A DNA stretch of 64,000 nucleotides from Paraburkholderia oxyphila NBRC 105797 (GCF_000685075.1 NZ_BAYD01000002.1:1-64000); one strand, 5' to 3'; positions 28,038 through 36,872 are shown, counted from the stretch's first letter. The notes: generated from the letters alone by a model not told the origin. Numbers and translations are program-made.

Positions 28038-28052
28038 GCGAAACGTGTGCCA
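28038..28052 (-). promoter_or_regulatory. Candidate sigma-54 (-24/-12) promoter of the fap-like operon
   Basis: On the minus strand TGGCACACGTTTCGC matches TGGCAC-N5-TTGC with one mismatch (TCGC for TTGC) and exact spacing of the invariant GG and GC. The start codon of the first operon gene is 28 bases downstream, with AGGAG between. Two sigma-54 activators flank the operon, which supports it. Confidence 0.75.
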
Positions 28053-28125
28053 TGCCACGCAACCCGTTGATACGTCGCGGGTCTGAATATTTTCTACGGA
28101 TTTTGAATAGTGGATTTTCGCAAAA

Positions 28126-28145
28126 ACGTTTCAGTGCTGAAACGT
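28126..28145. promoter_or_regulatory. Palindrome, possible activator binding site
   Basis: Nine-base arms (acgtttcag / ctgaaacgt) are a perfect inverted repeat around TG. It lies about 75-95 bases upstream of the sigma-54 promoter, a usual distance for an enhancer site of a sigma-54 activator. The link is inference. Confidence 0.5.
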
Positions 28146-28588
28146 CGACCGGTTTTAAACGCCGGAAATTCGTTCGAAAGTTTCAACGGAGAACGTTTGC
28201 GCGATTTTTTTGTTACGCAATCGCGACGCCTGGAGAAAACGGTGCAGGAGCAACAGAATGAAAACATCCGTAATGGATTTTCTTCTTACTATTCAGTACT
28301 TGCGTAATGGAAACCTTTCCATCGGACCCTAAGTTATTCGTGGTGCATATTTTCTATCCAACACCCCGGTCCATATAGTAAGCTTCAGAAAAACGCGTAA
28401 TACCCATAAGAAAAGCCCAGCCGTGGGCAAGTTGACACACACGCCGCAACTCGGGGATTCACTGTCAGCAAAAGCCCCATGCTCGCCACGTCCCTTTGCG
28501 CCTGGCGAATGTGGTCTTTTGCTGCGTGTCTGTACATCAGGTGCGTGCCGTCATTTCGCAACGATGTGTTGGCAAGAGGATCTGAATA

Positions 28589-29980
28589 ATGGAATCCGCA
28601 ACGCGGCAATTGGTTTACGTGACGCGCAATCCGAATGAAGCGCTGAGCGAGCGGTTCCACGAGCGGGGCTGGCAGGTGGAGATTGTCGGCAACGCCCGGG
28701 ACACGCGGCGTGCGCTGCGCGCGGGCCTGCCCGCGGGCGGCCTGATCGACTTGACCAGCGAATTCCATGTGCATGAGATCGGCGCGTTCGAGCCGTGCCT
28801 CACGTTGCCTAACGTAGGCTGGGTTGCCGCCACCACCACGGGCCAGTTGCAGGATGCCAATTTGCGCCGCCTCGTGCGCGATTACTGTTTCGATTACGTA
28901 ACGGTGCCCTGGAGCGGCGAGCGCATTGTCGATTCCGTGGGCCATGCATTCGGCATGGTCGCGCTCGGCGAGGGCGCTTCGAACGACACCACGGGCGGTG
29001 CGGAAGGCGAAATGGTGGGCTCGTGCGAGGCGATGCTGGCGCTGTTCCGCTCGATCCGCAAGGTTGCGATGACCGACGCGCCGGTGTTCATTTCCGGTGA
29101 ATCCGGCACCGGCAAGGAACTCACCGCGGTCGCCATTCACGAGCGCTCGGCGCGGCGCAATGCGACCTTCGTGCCCATCAATTGCGGGGCGATCCCGCCG
29201 CACCTGCTGCAGTCGGAGCTATTCGGCTATGAGCGCGGCGCGTTCACGGGCGCGAACCAGCGCAAGATCGGCCGTGTGGAAGCGGCCAACGGCGGCACGC
29301 TCTTTCTCGACGAAATCGGCGACCTGCCGATGGAAAGCCAGGCGAGCCTGTTGCGCTTTCTGCAGGAAGGCCGGATCGAGCGCCTTGGCGGCCACCAGTC
29401 GATTCCCGTGGATGTGCGCATCATCTCGGCCACGCACGTGGACATGCGCGCGGCCATGGTCGAGGGGCGCTTCCGCCAGGATTTGTATCACCGCCTGTGC
29501 GTCCTGCAGATCGACGAGCCGCCGCTGCGCGCGCGCGGCAAGGACATCGAATTGCTCGCGCGGCATATGCTCGAGCGCTTCAAGAAAGACGGCGGGCGGC
29601 GTCTGCGCGGCTTTTCTCCCGACGCCATCGCCGCGCTGCATAACTACAGTTGGCCCGGCAACGTGCGCGAGCTCATCAACCGCGTGCGGCGTGCGATCGT
29701 CATGACAGAAGGGCGCGCGATCACGGCGCGCGATCTGGAGCTGGGCGATTACGTCGAGGTGGTGCCGGTCTCGCTCGCGCAGGCGCGCGAGGCCGCCGAG
29801 CGCCAGGCCATCGAGCTCGCCTTGCTGCGCCATCGCGGGCGCCTTGGCGACGCCGCGCAGGAACTGGGCATTTCGCGTGTGACGCTTTACCGGCTGCTGT
29901 GTGCGCATGGCATGCGGCATATGGAAAGCGATCCGCTTGCGCCGCATCCGGGCGGACTGGTTTCGGGGGGCGGGGCCTGA
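28589..29980 (+). CDS. Sigma-54-dependent activator, VpsR-like (divergent paralogue)
   Basis: A 463-residue enhancer-binding protein with a receiver-like N-terminal domain (residues 1-128, YCFDYVTVPW and [13 protein letters not shown]), AAA+ domain (Walker A GESGTGKE at 170-177, GAFTGA, DEIGDLP) and C-terminal Fis HTH ([19 protein letters not shown]). The AAA+ part is nearly identical over long runs to that of the activator at 19684-21243, so the two are paralogues. It reads away from the fap-like operon and shares its intergenic region, so it probably activates the sigma-54 promoter there. Confidence 0.9.
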   Translation: MESATRQLVYVTRNPNEALSERFHERGWQVEIVGNARDTRRALRAGLPAGGLIDLTSEFHVHEIGAFEPCLTLPNVGWVAATTTGQLQDANLRRLVRDYCFDYVTVPWSGERIVDSVGHAFGMVALGEGASNDTTGGAEGEMVGSCEAMLALFRSIRKVAMTDAPVFISGESGTGKELTAVAIHERSARRNATFVPINCGAIPPHLLQSELFGYERGAFTGANQRKIGRVEAANGGTLFLDEIGDLPMESQASLLRFLQEGRIERLGGHQSIPVDVRIISATHVDMRAAMVEGRFRQDLYHRLCVLQIDEPPLRARGKDIELLARHMLERFKKDGGRRLRGFSPDAIAALHNYSWPGNVRELINRVRRAIVMTEGRAITARDLELGDYVEVVPVSLAQAREAAERQAIELALLRHRGRLGDAAQELGISRVTLYRLLCAHGMRHMESDPLAPHPGGLVSGGGA

Positions 29981-30606
29981 AGGCGGCCTCGTCGAGGGGA
30001 CCATATAAGCGCCGCGCGATGCGGCCGCACAAGCACTGACGAAGCAGGCTGACGAAGAGCCGGAACAGGCCGTGAGGGTACGAGGTAGCAGGGGTGCAAG
30101 CGGGCCTGCGCGGGGGCGCAGGTTCGTGCGGCGGGCGGCCCGTGGGTGCGGGTCGCCCTGTCCGCGTCTGCGAGCGGTGGGCGCGTTGTGGCCTCGGTGT
30201 GCAGGTCGCGATATTACGGGTTATTTGCGAACGATTTGCCACGCGCTTGTCACGTCGCTTGTCACGTTAGTTCGTCGCGCTAATCGACGCATTGATTTTT
30301 ACGCCGTTTGTCTTTGCCGGGCGCCGCCATGCGACGCATTATCTGCGGCATTATTCGATTTTTCACGGCTTCGACATAATGCGTATTTTATGAGCATGTT
30401 ATGCCGATACGGTGAATTGTGTCGTCGCGCCTATGCCGTTCTATCCGGTCATTCCAAATGAAGCTGTGCGCGGTGGTCGTGCCTGTCCCCTGATTGCTCT
30501 CCGCTTGCGCCCCAATGGGCCCGATCTGCCGTTTGTCGGCTTGCTATAGAATCTCTTCTTTTGAATCCGCACCGGGTGCACTCGCGCGCCCGCTCAGGGA
30601 CCACGC
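29981..30606. other. 626-base intergenic region before thyA
   Basis: No convincing gene. It contains a 12-base tandem repeat at 30244-30267, a 9-base inverted pair (acgcattat at 30334-30342, ataatgcgt at 30376-30384), and near its end a TATAGA element at 30545 that may be the thyA -10 box. The first 200 bases are GC-rich, the rest AT-richer. Confidence 0.6.
30244..30267. repeat. Twelve-base tandem direct repeat
   Basis: The unit cgcttgtcacgt occurs twice with no gap. Its role is unknown. Confidence 0.85.
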
Positions 30607-31578
30607 ATGAAACAGTACCTCGAGCTCGTCCGCTCGATTCTCGACACCGGCAGCTGGCAGGAAAACCGCACCGGCATCCGCACGATCAGCATGCCGGGCG
30701 CCATGTTGCGCTTCGACCTGCAACAGGGCTTCCCCGCCGTCACGACGAAAAAGCTCGCGTTCAAGTCGGCGGTGGGCGAGTTGATCGGTTTCCTGCGTGC
30801 CTCGCGCAGCGCGGCGGATTTCCGTGCGCTCGGCTGCAAGGTGTGGGACGCCAATGCGAACGAGAACGCGCAGTGGCTCGCCAATCCGTATCGCCGCGGC
30901 ACCGACGACCTCGGCGACGTCTATGGCGTGCAGTGGCGCCAGTGGCCTGCCTACAAGGTGCTGGACGCCGATGCGAGCGCGCAGCTGGCCGACGCGCAGT
31001 CGCGCGGCTATGCGCGCGTGAGCGAATTCAGCGAGGATGGGCGCCCGAAGGTGCTGCTCTACAAGGCGGTCGACCAGCTGCGCCAGTGTCTCGACACGAT
31101 CATGAACAACCCCGCCGACCGGCGGATTCTGTTTCATGGCTGGAACCCGGCGGTGCTCGACGAGATCGCGCTGCCCGCGTGTCACCTGCTTTATCAGTTC
31201 TTGCCGAACGTGGCGAAGCGCGAGATCTCGCTGTGCCTGTATATCCGCAGCAATGACGTGGGCCTCGGCACGCCGTTCAATCTGACCGAAGGCGCGGTGC
31301 TGCTGCATCTGGTCGGCCGTCTGACGGGCTACACGCCGCGCTGGTTCACGTACTTCATCGGCGACGCGCACATCTACGAGAACCAGCTCGGCATGCTCAA
31401 CGAACAGCTGAGCCGCGAGCCTTATGAGAGCCCGCGCCTCGAGATCGCGTCGCGCGTGCCCGAGTACGCGAAGACTGGCGTCTACGCGCCCGAGTGGCTC
31501 GAGAAGGTCGAGCCCGCCGACTTCTCGCTGGTTGGCTACCGGCATCACGATCCGCTCACGGCGCCGATGGCGGTCTAG
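30607..31578 (+). CDS. thyA: Thymidylate synthase
   Basis: ThyA makes dTMP from dUMP using methylene-tetrahydrofolate. At 323 residues it is longer than the 264-residue E. coli enzyme because of an internal insertion (around residues 90-170), as in other Burkholderia. Visible are [33 protein letters not shown], the catalytic Cys at about residue 192 in [10 protein letters not shown], and [14 protein letters not shown]. folA, its metabolic partner, lies on the other side of the amyloid cluster. Confidence 0.97.
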   Translation: MKQYLELVRSILDTGSWQENRTGIRTISMPGAMLRFDLQQGFPAVTTKKLAFKSAVGELIGFLRASRSAADFRALGCKVWDANANENAQWLANPYRRGTDDLGDVYGVQWRQWPAYKVLDADASAQLADAQSRGYARVSEFSEDGRPKVLLYKAVDQLRQCLDTIMNNPADRRILFHGWNPAVLDEIALPACHLLYQFLPNVAKREISLCLYIRSNDVGLGTPFNLTEGAVLLHLVGRLTGYTPRWFTYFIGDAHIYENQLGMLNEQLSREPYESPRLEIASRVPEYAKTGVYAPEWLEKVEPADFSLVGYRHHDPLTAPMAV

Positions 31579-31615
31579 CGTGCCGTAGCGCCGCAATCGA
31601 CGCGCGATAAACAAG

Positions 31616-31648
31616 AAGCCCGCGAACGGTGACGTTCGCGGGCTTTTT
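31616..31648 (+). terminator. Terminator after thyA
   Basis: Thirteen-base arms (aagcccgcgaacg / cgttcgcgggctt) close on a 4-base loop, with a five-T run that ends the right arm and continues past it. Confidence 0.92.
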
Positions 31649-31691
31649 CGTTGGCGGCGCGCGCGTTGCGGCGCGCGCCGAGGCGGTGGGC

Positions 31692-34268
31692 TTAGCCGTG
31701 GTGACGGTCGTCGTGGCCGCTGCTCGCTTGCGGATGGGGCTGCGGTTGCGGATGGGGCTCCGGGCGCGGTTGCGGTTGCGGGTGGGACTCGGCGCGCGGT
31801 TGCGGCTGCGGATGGAACTCCGCACGTGGCTGGGGCTGCGGCTGCGGGTGGAACTCCGCGCGCTGCTGAGGCTGCGGTTGCGGGTGGACTTCCGCACGCG
31901 GCTGCGGCTGCGGGCGAGGCTCTTCGCGCTGCTGAGGTTGAGGCTGCGGATGAAACTCGGCGCGCTGCTGCTCCGGTTGCGGATGGGCATCCGCACGCGA
32001 TTGCGTCTGCATCGGCTGCTGCCCGTGCGGTGCTTCGCCTGCGGTGGACTGCGGCGCGCGGGCAGGCGCACCTTCATGCGGCTGTTGCATCGCGAACGCT
32101 TGCTGCCGGTTATCCTGACCCGGCGCCGCGCCGCCCGGCTGTCCGTGCTGCGCCATCGGTGCATGCGGCTGCATCCAGGAGGGCTGATGCGCCTCGCCCG
32201 GGGTGCCGGCCATCGCGTGGCCATTCATGTTGCCGGCGGCGCCCGGTGCGCGCGGCTCGCCGCCGGGCATGGCGCCTTGCGGCTGTCCGCCCTCCGGCCG
32301 CCCCGCGAACTGCGGCGGATGCGGCACGCCGTGCGCTTCGTTGGCCTGCGGGGCGGCCGGGCCGTGGCCGTTCGCCATCGAGGGCGGCGTGCCGGGCTGT
32401 CCGGGTTGTTGTGCATGCGGGGCCATGGCTTCGTTCGGGCCATGCGGGCCGCCCTGGGCGAAAGCGCCCGGACGCGGCTCCTGACCCGGTGCCTGGCCCG
32501 GCGCGCCGTTCGCCCGGCCCGCCGCGCCGATCACCGGCGAGTGGGGCGGCACGACACGCACGTTCTGCTGCGGCCATCCCCCGTGCGAGGCGGGCGAGAA
32601 AGGCGAGAAGGAGGCGTGCGCCGGCGCGGAGACGCGCACGACCGGCGCGCCCGCGCCCGGTACGGCGCCGCCGTTGTGGGCGAAGCGCTGTGCGAGGTTG
32701 TCGCGGAAGGCCGGCGGCGCGACGGGCGCGCGCGTTGCCACCACCTGACGCTGATTGAGCGAAGCCGGCGGCCGGTAGTCGGCGCGGCGCAGGTCCGGAC
32801 CGAAGCTGCCCTTGACCGGCGCGATGCCCGGCGTGCCCGACTGGACGCGCGCGTTCTGCCATTGGCGCGGATCGACGCGCTGCGCGAAGCGCGAAGTCGG
32901 CTGGCCGTGCACGAAGGCCGTGGCGGGCACGGCGGTCACGGCGCCCGGCACGCGGTAGTTCACGAACGTGTTGTGCACGTTGATGTTCGTGATGTTCACG
33001 TCGTGGCGGTAGTTGTTGACGATCACGGTCTGATTCACGCGGTCGTAGTAGTGCGGGCTCCAGTCGCCCCAGTGCGGATGCCACGGCTCGCCCGGCCCGA
33101 GCGCGAACCATGCGACGCCGGCCGCCGCGGCGCCGCCGATGGCGAGATTCACACCCCAATCGGGGCCACCGCCGCCGCCGCCCACGAAGGCGACGAGCGC
33201 AGGTGCGTAGACGGGCGGCGCGGTCTCGACGATCGGACCCGGCACCCAGGCCCACGAATCGTCGACATAGGCCCAGCGGCCGTAGTGGTAGGGCGCGAAG
33301 CCCCACGGCGCATCGTCCACCCAGGTCCAGCCCCACGGCGCTTGCCAGACCCAGTGGCCGTCGTGATACGGAGCCCAGCCGGAGGGCACATCGTTGGGCG
33401 TCCAGACCTCGCCGTACTGCGGGCTGTCGCGCCATGTGCCGTTGGCGTCCAGATCCTGATAGCCGGGCACGTCGCGCGAGACGTAGCGCGCCGAGACCGA
33501 GCGGTCCTCGCTGGCGTCGCGCGCGAGCGCCCACTGGTCGAAGGCATCGGGCGGCGGCGCGGCCTCGCTCGCCACCTGCTGCAGGTCGGTGCCCGCGAAG
33601 CGGATCTGCTGGCCCGCCGACATCGGCGTCTGGCCGTTCTCGCCGTACACCGTCACGCTGCCGCTGCGCACCGTCACGGTCGTGCTGCTGCCGTCGGGCG
33701 CGACGTCCACGCGATAGTCGCCGGGGCTGGTCACGCCGAGCGCGAGGTTGGGCGTGTCGATTTCATACGAGGCGCCGGGGGGCAGCTCGCGCACGCGCGT
33801 CGAGAGCGTGCCTTGCGCGACTTTCAGCTGGGCAGTCGAGTCGTCGAGGTTGAGGACGTCGACGCTCGTTTGCGGGCCCATGCGCACCGCCGTCGAGCCG
33901 ATGTGCAGCTCCGAGCGCGCGTTGGCATCGTTCCAGAGCTGGTCGCCAGTCGTGAGCGGGCGGTTCAGCTGGGCGTAGGACCAGTCGGTGGCGCCGGCCG
34001 GCTCGGTCGTGACGTCGCCTGCCATGTAGTCGAGGCGTGCGACGCGTCCAGGCGGGTCGCCGGCTGCGCTGGCAACGGGTGCGCCTTGCGGCGCGGCCTG
34101 CGCCCAGGCGTTGGCGCCGGCGAGGCTGAGCGCGAAAGCGGCGAGCACGGCGCCGGCGATGAGCGTGCGGCCGCGCGGGCGGCGCACTGCGACGGGCGTG
34201 TCCAGATGCGTGTCTTGCATGGTGTCGTGGCAGCGGAACGTGATGGGCGAAGAGGTGCGCGTTGTCAT
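31692..34268 (-). CDS. FecR-domain / DUF6600-type protein with His-Pro-Gln repeat tail
   Basis: An 858-residue exported protein (signal about residues 35-57, ...GANAWAQ). Residues about 75-245 form a FecR-like domain (VARLDYMAGDVTTEP, then GDQLWNDANARSELHIGSTA and SVTVYGENGQ). A Trp/Tyr-rich DUF6600-like part follows (WAPYHDGHWVWQAPWGWTWV, broken, then DDAPWGFAPYHYGRWAYVDD). The rest is Pro/Gln/Ala/Gly-rich, ending in many HPQPQPRAE-type repeats and a His-rich end. ATG 34268 has GGAG before it. It stands alone; the low-complexity tail suggests surface exposure or metal binding, but this is a guess. Function unknown. Confidence 0.78.
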   Translation of the reverse strand: MTTRTSSPITFRCHDTMQDTHLDTPVAVRRPRGRTLIAGAVLAAFALSLAGANAWAQAAPQGAPVASAAGDPPGRVARLDYMAGDVTTEPAGATDWSYAQLNRPLTTGDQLWNDANARSELHIGSTAVRMGPQTSVDVLNLDDSTAQLKVAQGTLSTRVRELPPGASYEIDTPNLALGVTSPGDYRVDVAPDGSSTTVTVRSGSVTVYGENGQTPMSAGQQIRFAGTDLQQVASEAAPPPDAFDQWALARDASEDRSVSARYVSRDVPGYQDLDANGTWRDSPQYGEVWTPNDVPSGWAPYHDGHWVWQAPWGWTWVDDAPWGFAPYHYGRWAYVDDSWAWVPGPIVETAPPVYAPALVAFVGGGGGGPDWGVNLAIGGAAAAGVAWFALGPGEPWHPHWGDWSPHYYDRVNQTVIVNNYRHDVNITNINVHNTFVNYRVPGAVTAVPATAFVHGQPTSRFAQRVDPRQWQNARVQSGTPGIAPVKGSFGPDLRRADYRPPASLNQRQVVATRAPVAPPAFRDNLAQRFAHNGGAVPGAGAPVVRVSAPAHASFSPFSPASHGGWPQQNVRVVPPHSPVIGAAGRANGAPGQAPGQEPRPGAFAQGGPHGPNEAMAPHAQQPGQPGTPPSMANGHGPAAPQANEAHGVPHPPQFAGRPEGGQPQGAMPGGEPRAPGAAGNMNGHAMAGTPGEAHQPSWMQPHAPMAQHGQPGGAAPGQDNRQQAFAMQQPHEGAPARAPQSTAGEAPHGQQPMQTQSRADAHPQPEQQRAEFHPQPQPQQREEPRPQPQPRAEVHPQPQPQQRAEFHPQPQPQPRAEFHPQPQPRAESHPQPQPRPEPHPQPQPHPQASSGHDDRHHG
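31722..31995 (-). repeat. Coding tandem repeats (HPQPQP-x-AE)
   Basis: About 90 codons at the 3' end of the FecR-like gene encode repeated H-P-Q-P-Q-P-[QR]-x-[AE] units with varying third bases. Such repeats can change in number by slippage. Confidence 0.8.
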
Positions 34269-34465
34269 ATTGGTTCTCCACAGCCTCTGGAGCGAATGCC
34301 AGGGAGCTATGGGGGGAACTCTATCCGCCGCGCCTGTTTCCATGCGCGCTCAATTGTTAGGGCTTATGCACCAGATGTAACAGAACGTGTGACAGGCGCG
34401 CGAAAGCCCGCTTTTCGGTGCCTGTTAAGCGGTATTGTTGGGTATTTGTCAGCTTTCTGGAACTT

Positions 34466-35179
34466 CTATGCGGCCACGAACGCGTCGAATTCGCGCTGGC
34501 CGAGCGGCGTGATGCGCAGCACGCGCGGGCGGCTGGCATGCTCGACCCAGCCGTTCGAGGTGAAGCGTTCGAGCAGCGCCGCGCCCAGCGCGCCGCCCAG
34601 ATGCGGGCGCCGCTCGCTCCAGTCGAGGCAGGTGCAGGCGAAGCGCCGCCGGCGCGCGCGCAGCGCCCCGAGATCGACGCCCCAATCGGTGAGCCGCGCG
34701 ACGCCTTGCTCCGTCACGTCGAGGTCATCGTCGTTGCGCACGAGCCAGCCGCCTTCGACGAGCCGGTCGAACACGCGCACCGCAACCTCGCCTGCCATGT
34801 GGTCGTAGCAGGTGCGCGCATGGCGCATCTCGACGGGGACGGTGCGCGCGGGGCGGGTCACGGGCTGCGACGGCGCGGCGGCGTGCGCGACGTTCATCAG
34901 CGCTTCGATGGCCGTGGCGATTTCGGGCGTGGCGATGCGGTAATAGCGGTGCCGCCCGCGCACCTCGGGCGCGAGCAGGCCGCCGTCGGCGAGCCGGGCG
35001 AGATGCGCGCTTGCCGCGGACGGCGAGAGGCCCGCGATCATCGTGAGCTCGCCTGCGGGGCGCGCGCTGCCGTCCATGAGCGCCCACAGCATGGCGGCGC
35101 GCCCGGGATCGGCGAGCAGCGCGGCGACGCGTGCGAGACCGGGGAAGTGGCTGGTTTCATCGCTGGCGGGAAGAGGCAT
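34466..35179 (-). CDS. ArsR-like winged-helix transcriptional regulator
   Basis: A 237-residue regulator. The N-terminal 90 residues form an ArsR-type winged helix (LARVAALLADPGRAAMLWAL, then AGLSPSAASAHLARLADGGL and RGRHRYYRIA). The C-terminal half (CTCLDWSERRPHLGGALGAALL) is a conserved extension found in longer ArsR-type regulators. ATG 35179 is chosen for the GGGAG before it. No metal-binding Cys pair of the classic ArsR type is seen in the recognition helix. Effector and target are unknown. Confidence 0.86.
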   Translation of the reverse strand: MPLPASDETSHFPGLARVAALLADPGRAAMLWALMDGSARPAGELTMIAGLSPSAASAHLARLADGGLLAPEVRGRHRYYRIATPEIATAIEALMNVAHAAAPSQPVTRPARTVPVEMRHARTCYDHMAGEVAVRVFDRLVEGGWLVRNDDDLDVTEQGVARLTDWGVDLGALRARRRRFACTCLDWSERRPHLGGALGAALLERFTSNGWVEHASRPRVLRITPLGQREFDAFVAA

Positions 35180-35409
35180 GATGGCTCCCATGCGGAACGG
35201 GCGGTTCGGATGGCCTTCGTGCGTCGCCTGCCTGAGCGTGGCGCGACGGCCCATGGAGATACTCTAGCGAAATCCGGCATTCGACATTTCAGGTTGTCGT
35301 GAAATATGGCGTGCATCGCGTGGATGATGGTGGGGTGTTGCCGGCCAATCGGTTGAGCCCAGCGGCACCGCGCTAGAATGAATTCCTTTCTGGAAGCAAA
35401 CAGGCAGTC

Positions 35410-35547
35410 ATGAAACGGATTCTGGCCCTTGCAGCGCTGGCGCTGCTCTGCGCGGCCTGCGCCCAGGGCGGCAGCGTGCCGTCGAGCGGCTCGAGTGGCA
35501 TCACGATGTACGGGACGATCGACGAGGGCATCACATTTCACAAGTAG
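35410..35547 (+). CDS. Small exported protein, probable lipoprotein
   Basis: A 45-residue protein (MKRILALAALALLCAAC, then AQGGSVPSSGSSGITMYGTI, ending DEGITFHK). It has a signal peptide and a lipobox-like LCAAC, giving a mature peptide of about 29 residues. A TAGAAT box lies about 35 bases upstream. Its composition and codon use are like the surroundings. Function is unknown. Confidence 0.7.
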   Translation: MKRILALAALALLCAACAQGGSVPSSGSSGITMYGTIDEGITFHK

Positions 35548-35696
35548 CAGGACGCGCGAGGCGATCTGCATGACGCTGCGCCGCCCCGCGGTTTGGCACG
35601 TCGCGCCATGGCAGAAATTGACGCAAGATCGACGCGCCTGCCAACGGCGCGCATGCGATGATGGTTGCAACGAGCCTTCATTGCCCCTTGATCCCT

Positions 35697-36719
35697 ATGT
35701 CTGCCTCTTCCTGCGCGCGCCACGTGGTGTTCGCGGTCGCGCCCGATCTCGTGCTGCTTGACGCCTGCGGGCCCGTCGAGGCTTTCTGGCGGGCCGAACT
35801 GGCCATGCGCGCGAGGCGCGCCCAGGCGACGCCCGTCTCAGCCGAGCCCTGCGCCTATCGCGTCACGCTCGCCTCGGTGGCGGGCGGCGTGCTGCCCACG
35901 TTCGCGGGGATGCCGGTCGTCACCGAGCGGCTCGACGCGCTCGACATCGCCACGATCGACACGCTGATCGTCCCGGGCATCCCCATCGACGAAGCGACCC
36001 AGTTGCAGCCCGAGCTGGTCGCATGGATCGCCGCCGCTGCGCCGCGCGCGCGGCGCGTCGCCTCGGTTTGCACCGGCGCGTTCTATCTGGCCGCCGCGGG
36101 CCTGCTCGACGGCCGCCGCGCCACCACGCACTGGCGCAGCGCGGCGCAGCTCGCGCGCCGTTTTCCGCGCGTGGACGTCGATCCCGAGCCGATCTTCGTG
36201 CGCGATGAGCGTGACGGCCGCGTGGTCTGGACCTCGGCGGGCGTGACGGCCGGCATCGATCTCGCGCTCGCGCTGATCGAAGAGGATTGCGGCCACGCCG
36301 CCGCCATGCATGCCGCGCGCCGGCTCGTGGTGTTCATGAAGCGCCCGGGCGGCCAGGCGCAGTTCAGCGAGGCGCTGGAGGCGCAAAGCGCGGCGGGCGG
36401 CGCCTTCGACACGCTGCACGGCTGGATGGCCGCGAACCTGCACACCGAGCTGAGCGTCGAGCGTCTCGCCGAAGAGGCGCGCATGAGCCCGCGCACCTTC
36501 GCGCGGCGCTATGTCGAGGCCGTGGGGCGAACGCCCGCGCGCACCGTCGCGGCCATGCGCGTGGAGGCGGCGGCGCATGCGCTCGCGCAGTCGCGGCAGA
36601 GCGTCAAGCGCATTGCCGCGGACTGCGGCTTCGGCACCGAGCAGAATCTGCGCCGCGCGTTCGAGCGGCGCTATGGCGTGCGGCCGCTCGACTACCGGGC
36701 GCGCTTTTCGGCGGCCTGA
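35697..36719 (+). CDS. GlxA-family transcriptional regulator (DJ-1/PfpI + AraC HTH)
   Basis: A 340-residue regulator with an N-terminal DJ-1/PfpI-like domain (HVVFAVAPDLVLLDACGPVE, SVCTGAFYLAAAGLLDGR with the elbow Cys) and a C-terminal AraC-type double HTH (LSVERLAEEARMSPRTFARR, then IAADCGFGTEQNLRRAFERR). ATG 35697 is chosen because the domain starts there; an in-frame ATG at 35658 would add 13 residues. GlxA-type regulators often control amine or nitrogen metabolism; the target here is unknown. Confidence 0.9.
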   Translation: MSASSCARHVVFAVAPDLVLLDACGPVEAFWRAELAMRARRAQATPVSAEPCAYRVTLASVAGGVLPTFAGMPVVTERLDALDIATIDTLIVPGIPIDEATQLQPELVAWIAAAAPRARRVASVCTGAFYLAAAGLLDGRRATTHWRSAAQLARRFPRVDVDPEPIFVRDERDGRVVWTSAGVTAGIDLALALIEEDCGHAAAMHAARRLVVFMKRPGGQAQFSEALEAQSAAGGAFDTLHGWMAANLHTELSVERLAEEARMSPRTFARRYVEAVGRTPARTVAAMRVEAAAHALAQSRQSVKRIAADCGFGTEQNLRRAFERRYGVRPLDYRARFSAA

Positions 36720-36872
36720 GCGCGGCCTGAGCGTGGCTGAGCGAGGCGCGGGCAGCTGACGCCGCGCCGGCCTGCTTGGGTGTCTGCGGATGACATACTG
36801 CGCTCGTATAATCGACGGGACCCTATAACGACGCCTTGCCGGCAAGGCGCAAACCCCACGAGCGGAGCCCCT

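Larger units (their letters stand above)
28011..28588. other. Divergent intergenic region of the amyloid cluster
   Basis: This 578-base gap separates the fap-like operon (minus) from the second sigma-54 activator (plus) and is AT-rich compared with its surroundings. It holds the sigma-54 promoter next to the operon, a 20-base palindrome near 28126, and near the activator a pair of 9-base inverted arms (cagcaaaag at 28466-28474, cttttgctg at 28516-28524). No convincing coding region was seen. Confidence 0.7.

Noticed and set aside
28052..28307. Short frames in the intergenic region of the amyloid cluster
   Set aside because: No ribosome binding site or conserved features; they overlap promoter elements.
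28541..28588. Second sigma-54 promoter before the divergent activator
   Set aside because: A TTGGCA near 28571 has no GC at the right distance.
30072..30461. Possible 129-residue protein before thyA
   Set aside because: Arg/Cys-rich, no ribosome binding site, spans the repeats and AT-rich part.
31629..34808. Over 1000-codon open frame opposite the FecR-like gene
   Set aside because: Composition is Arg/Ala/Leu-rich and repeat-derived, and it overlaps a real exported protein and part of the ArsR-like gene.
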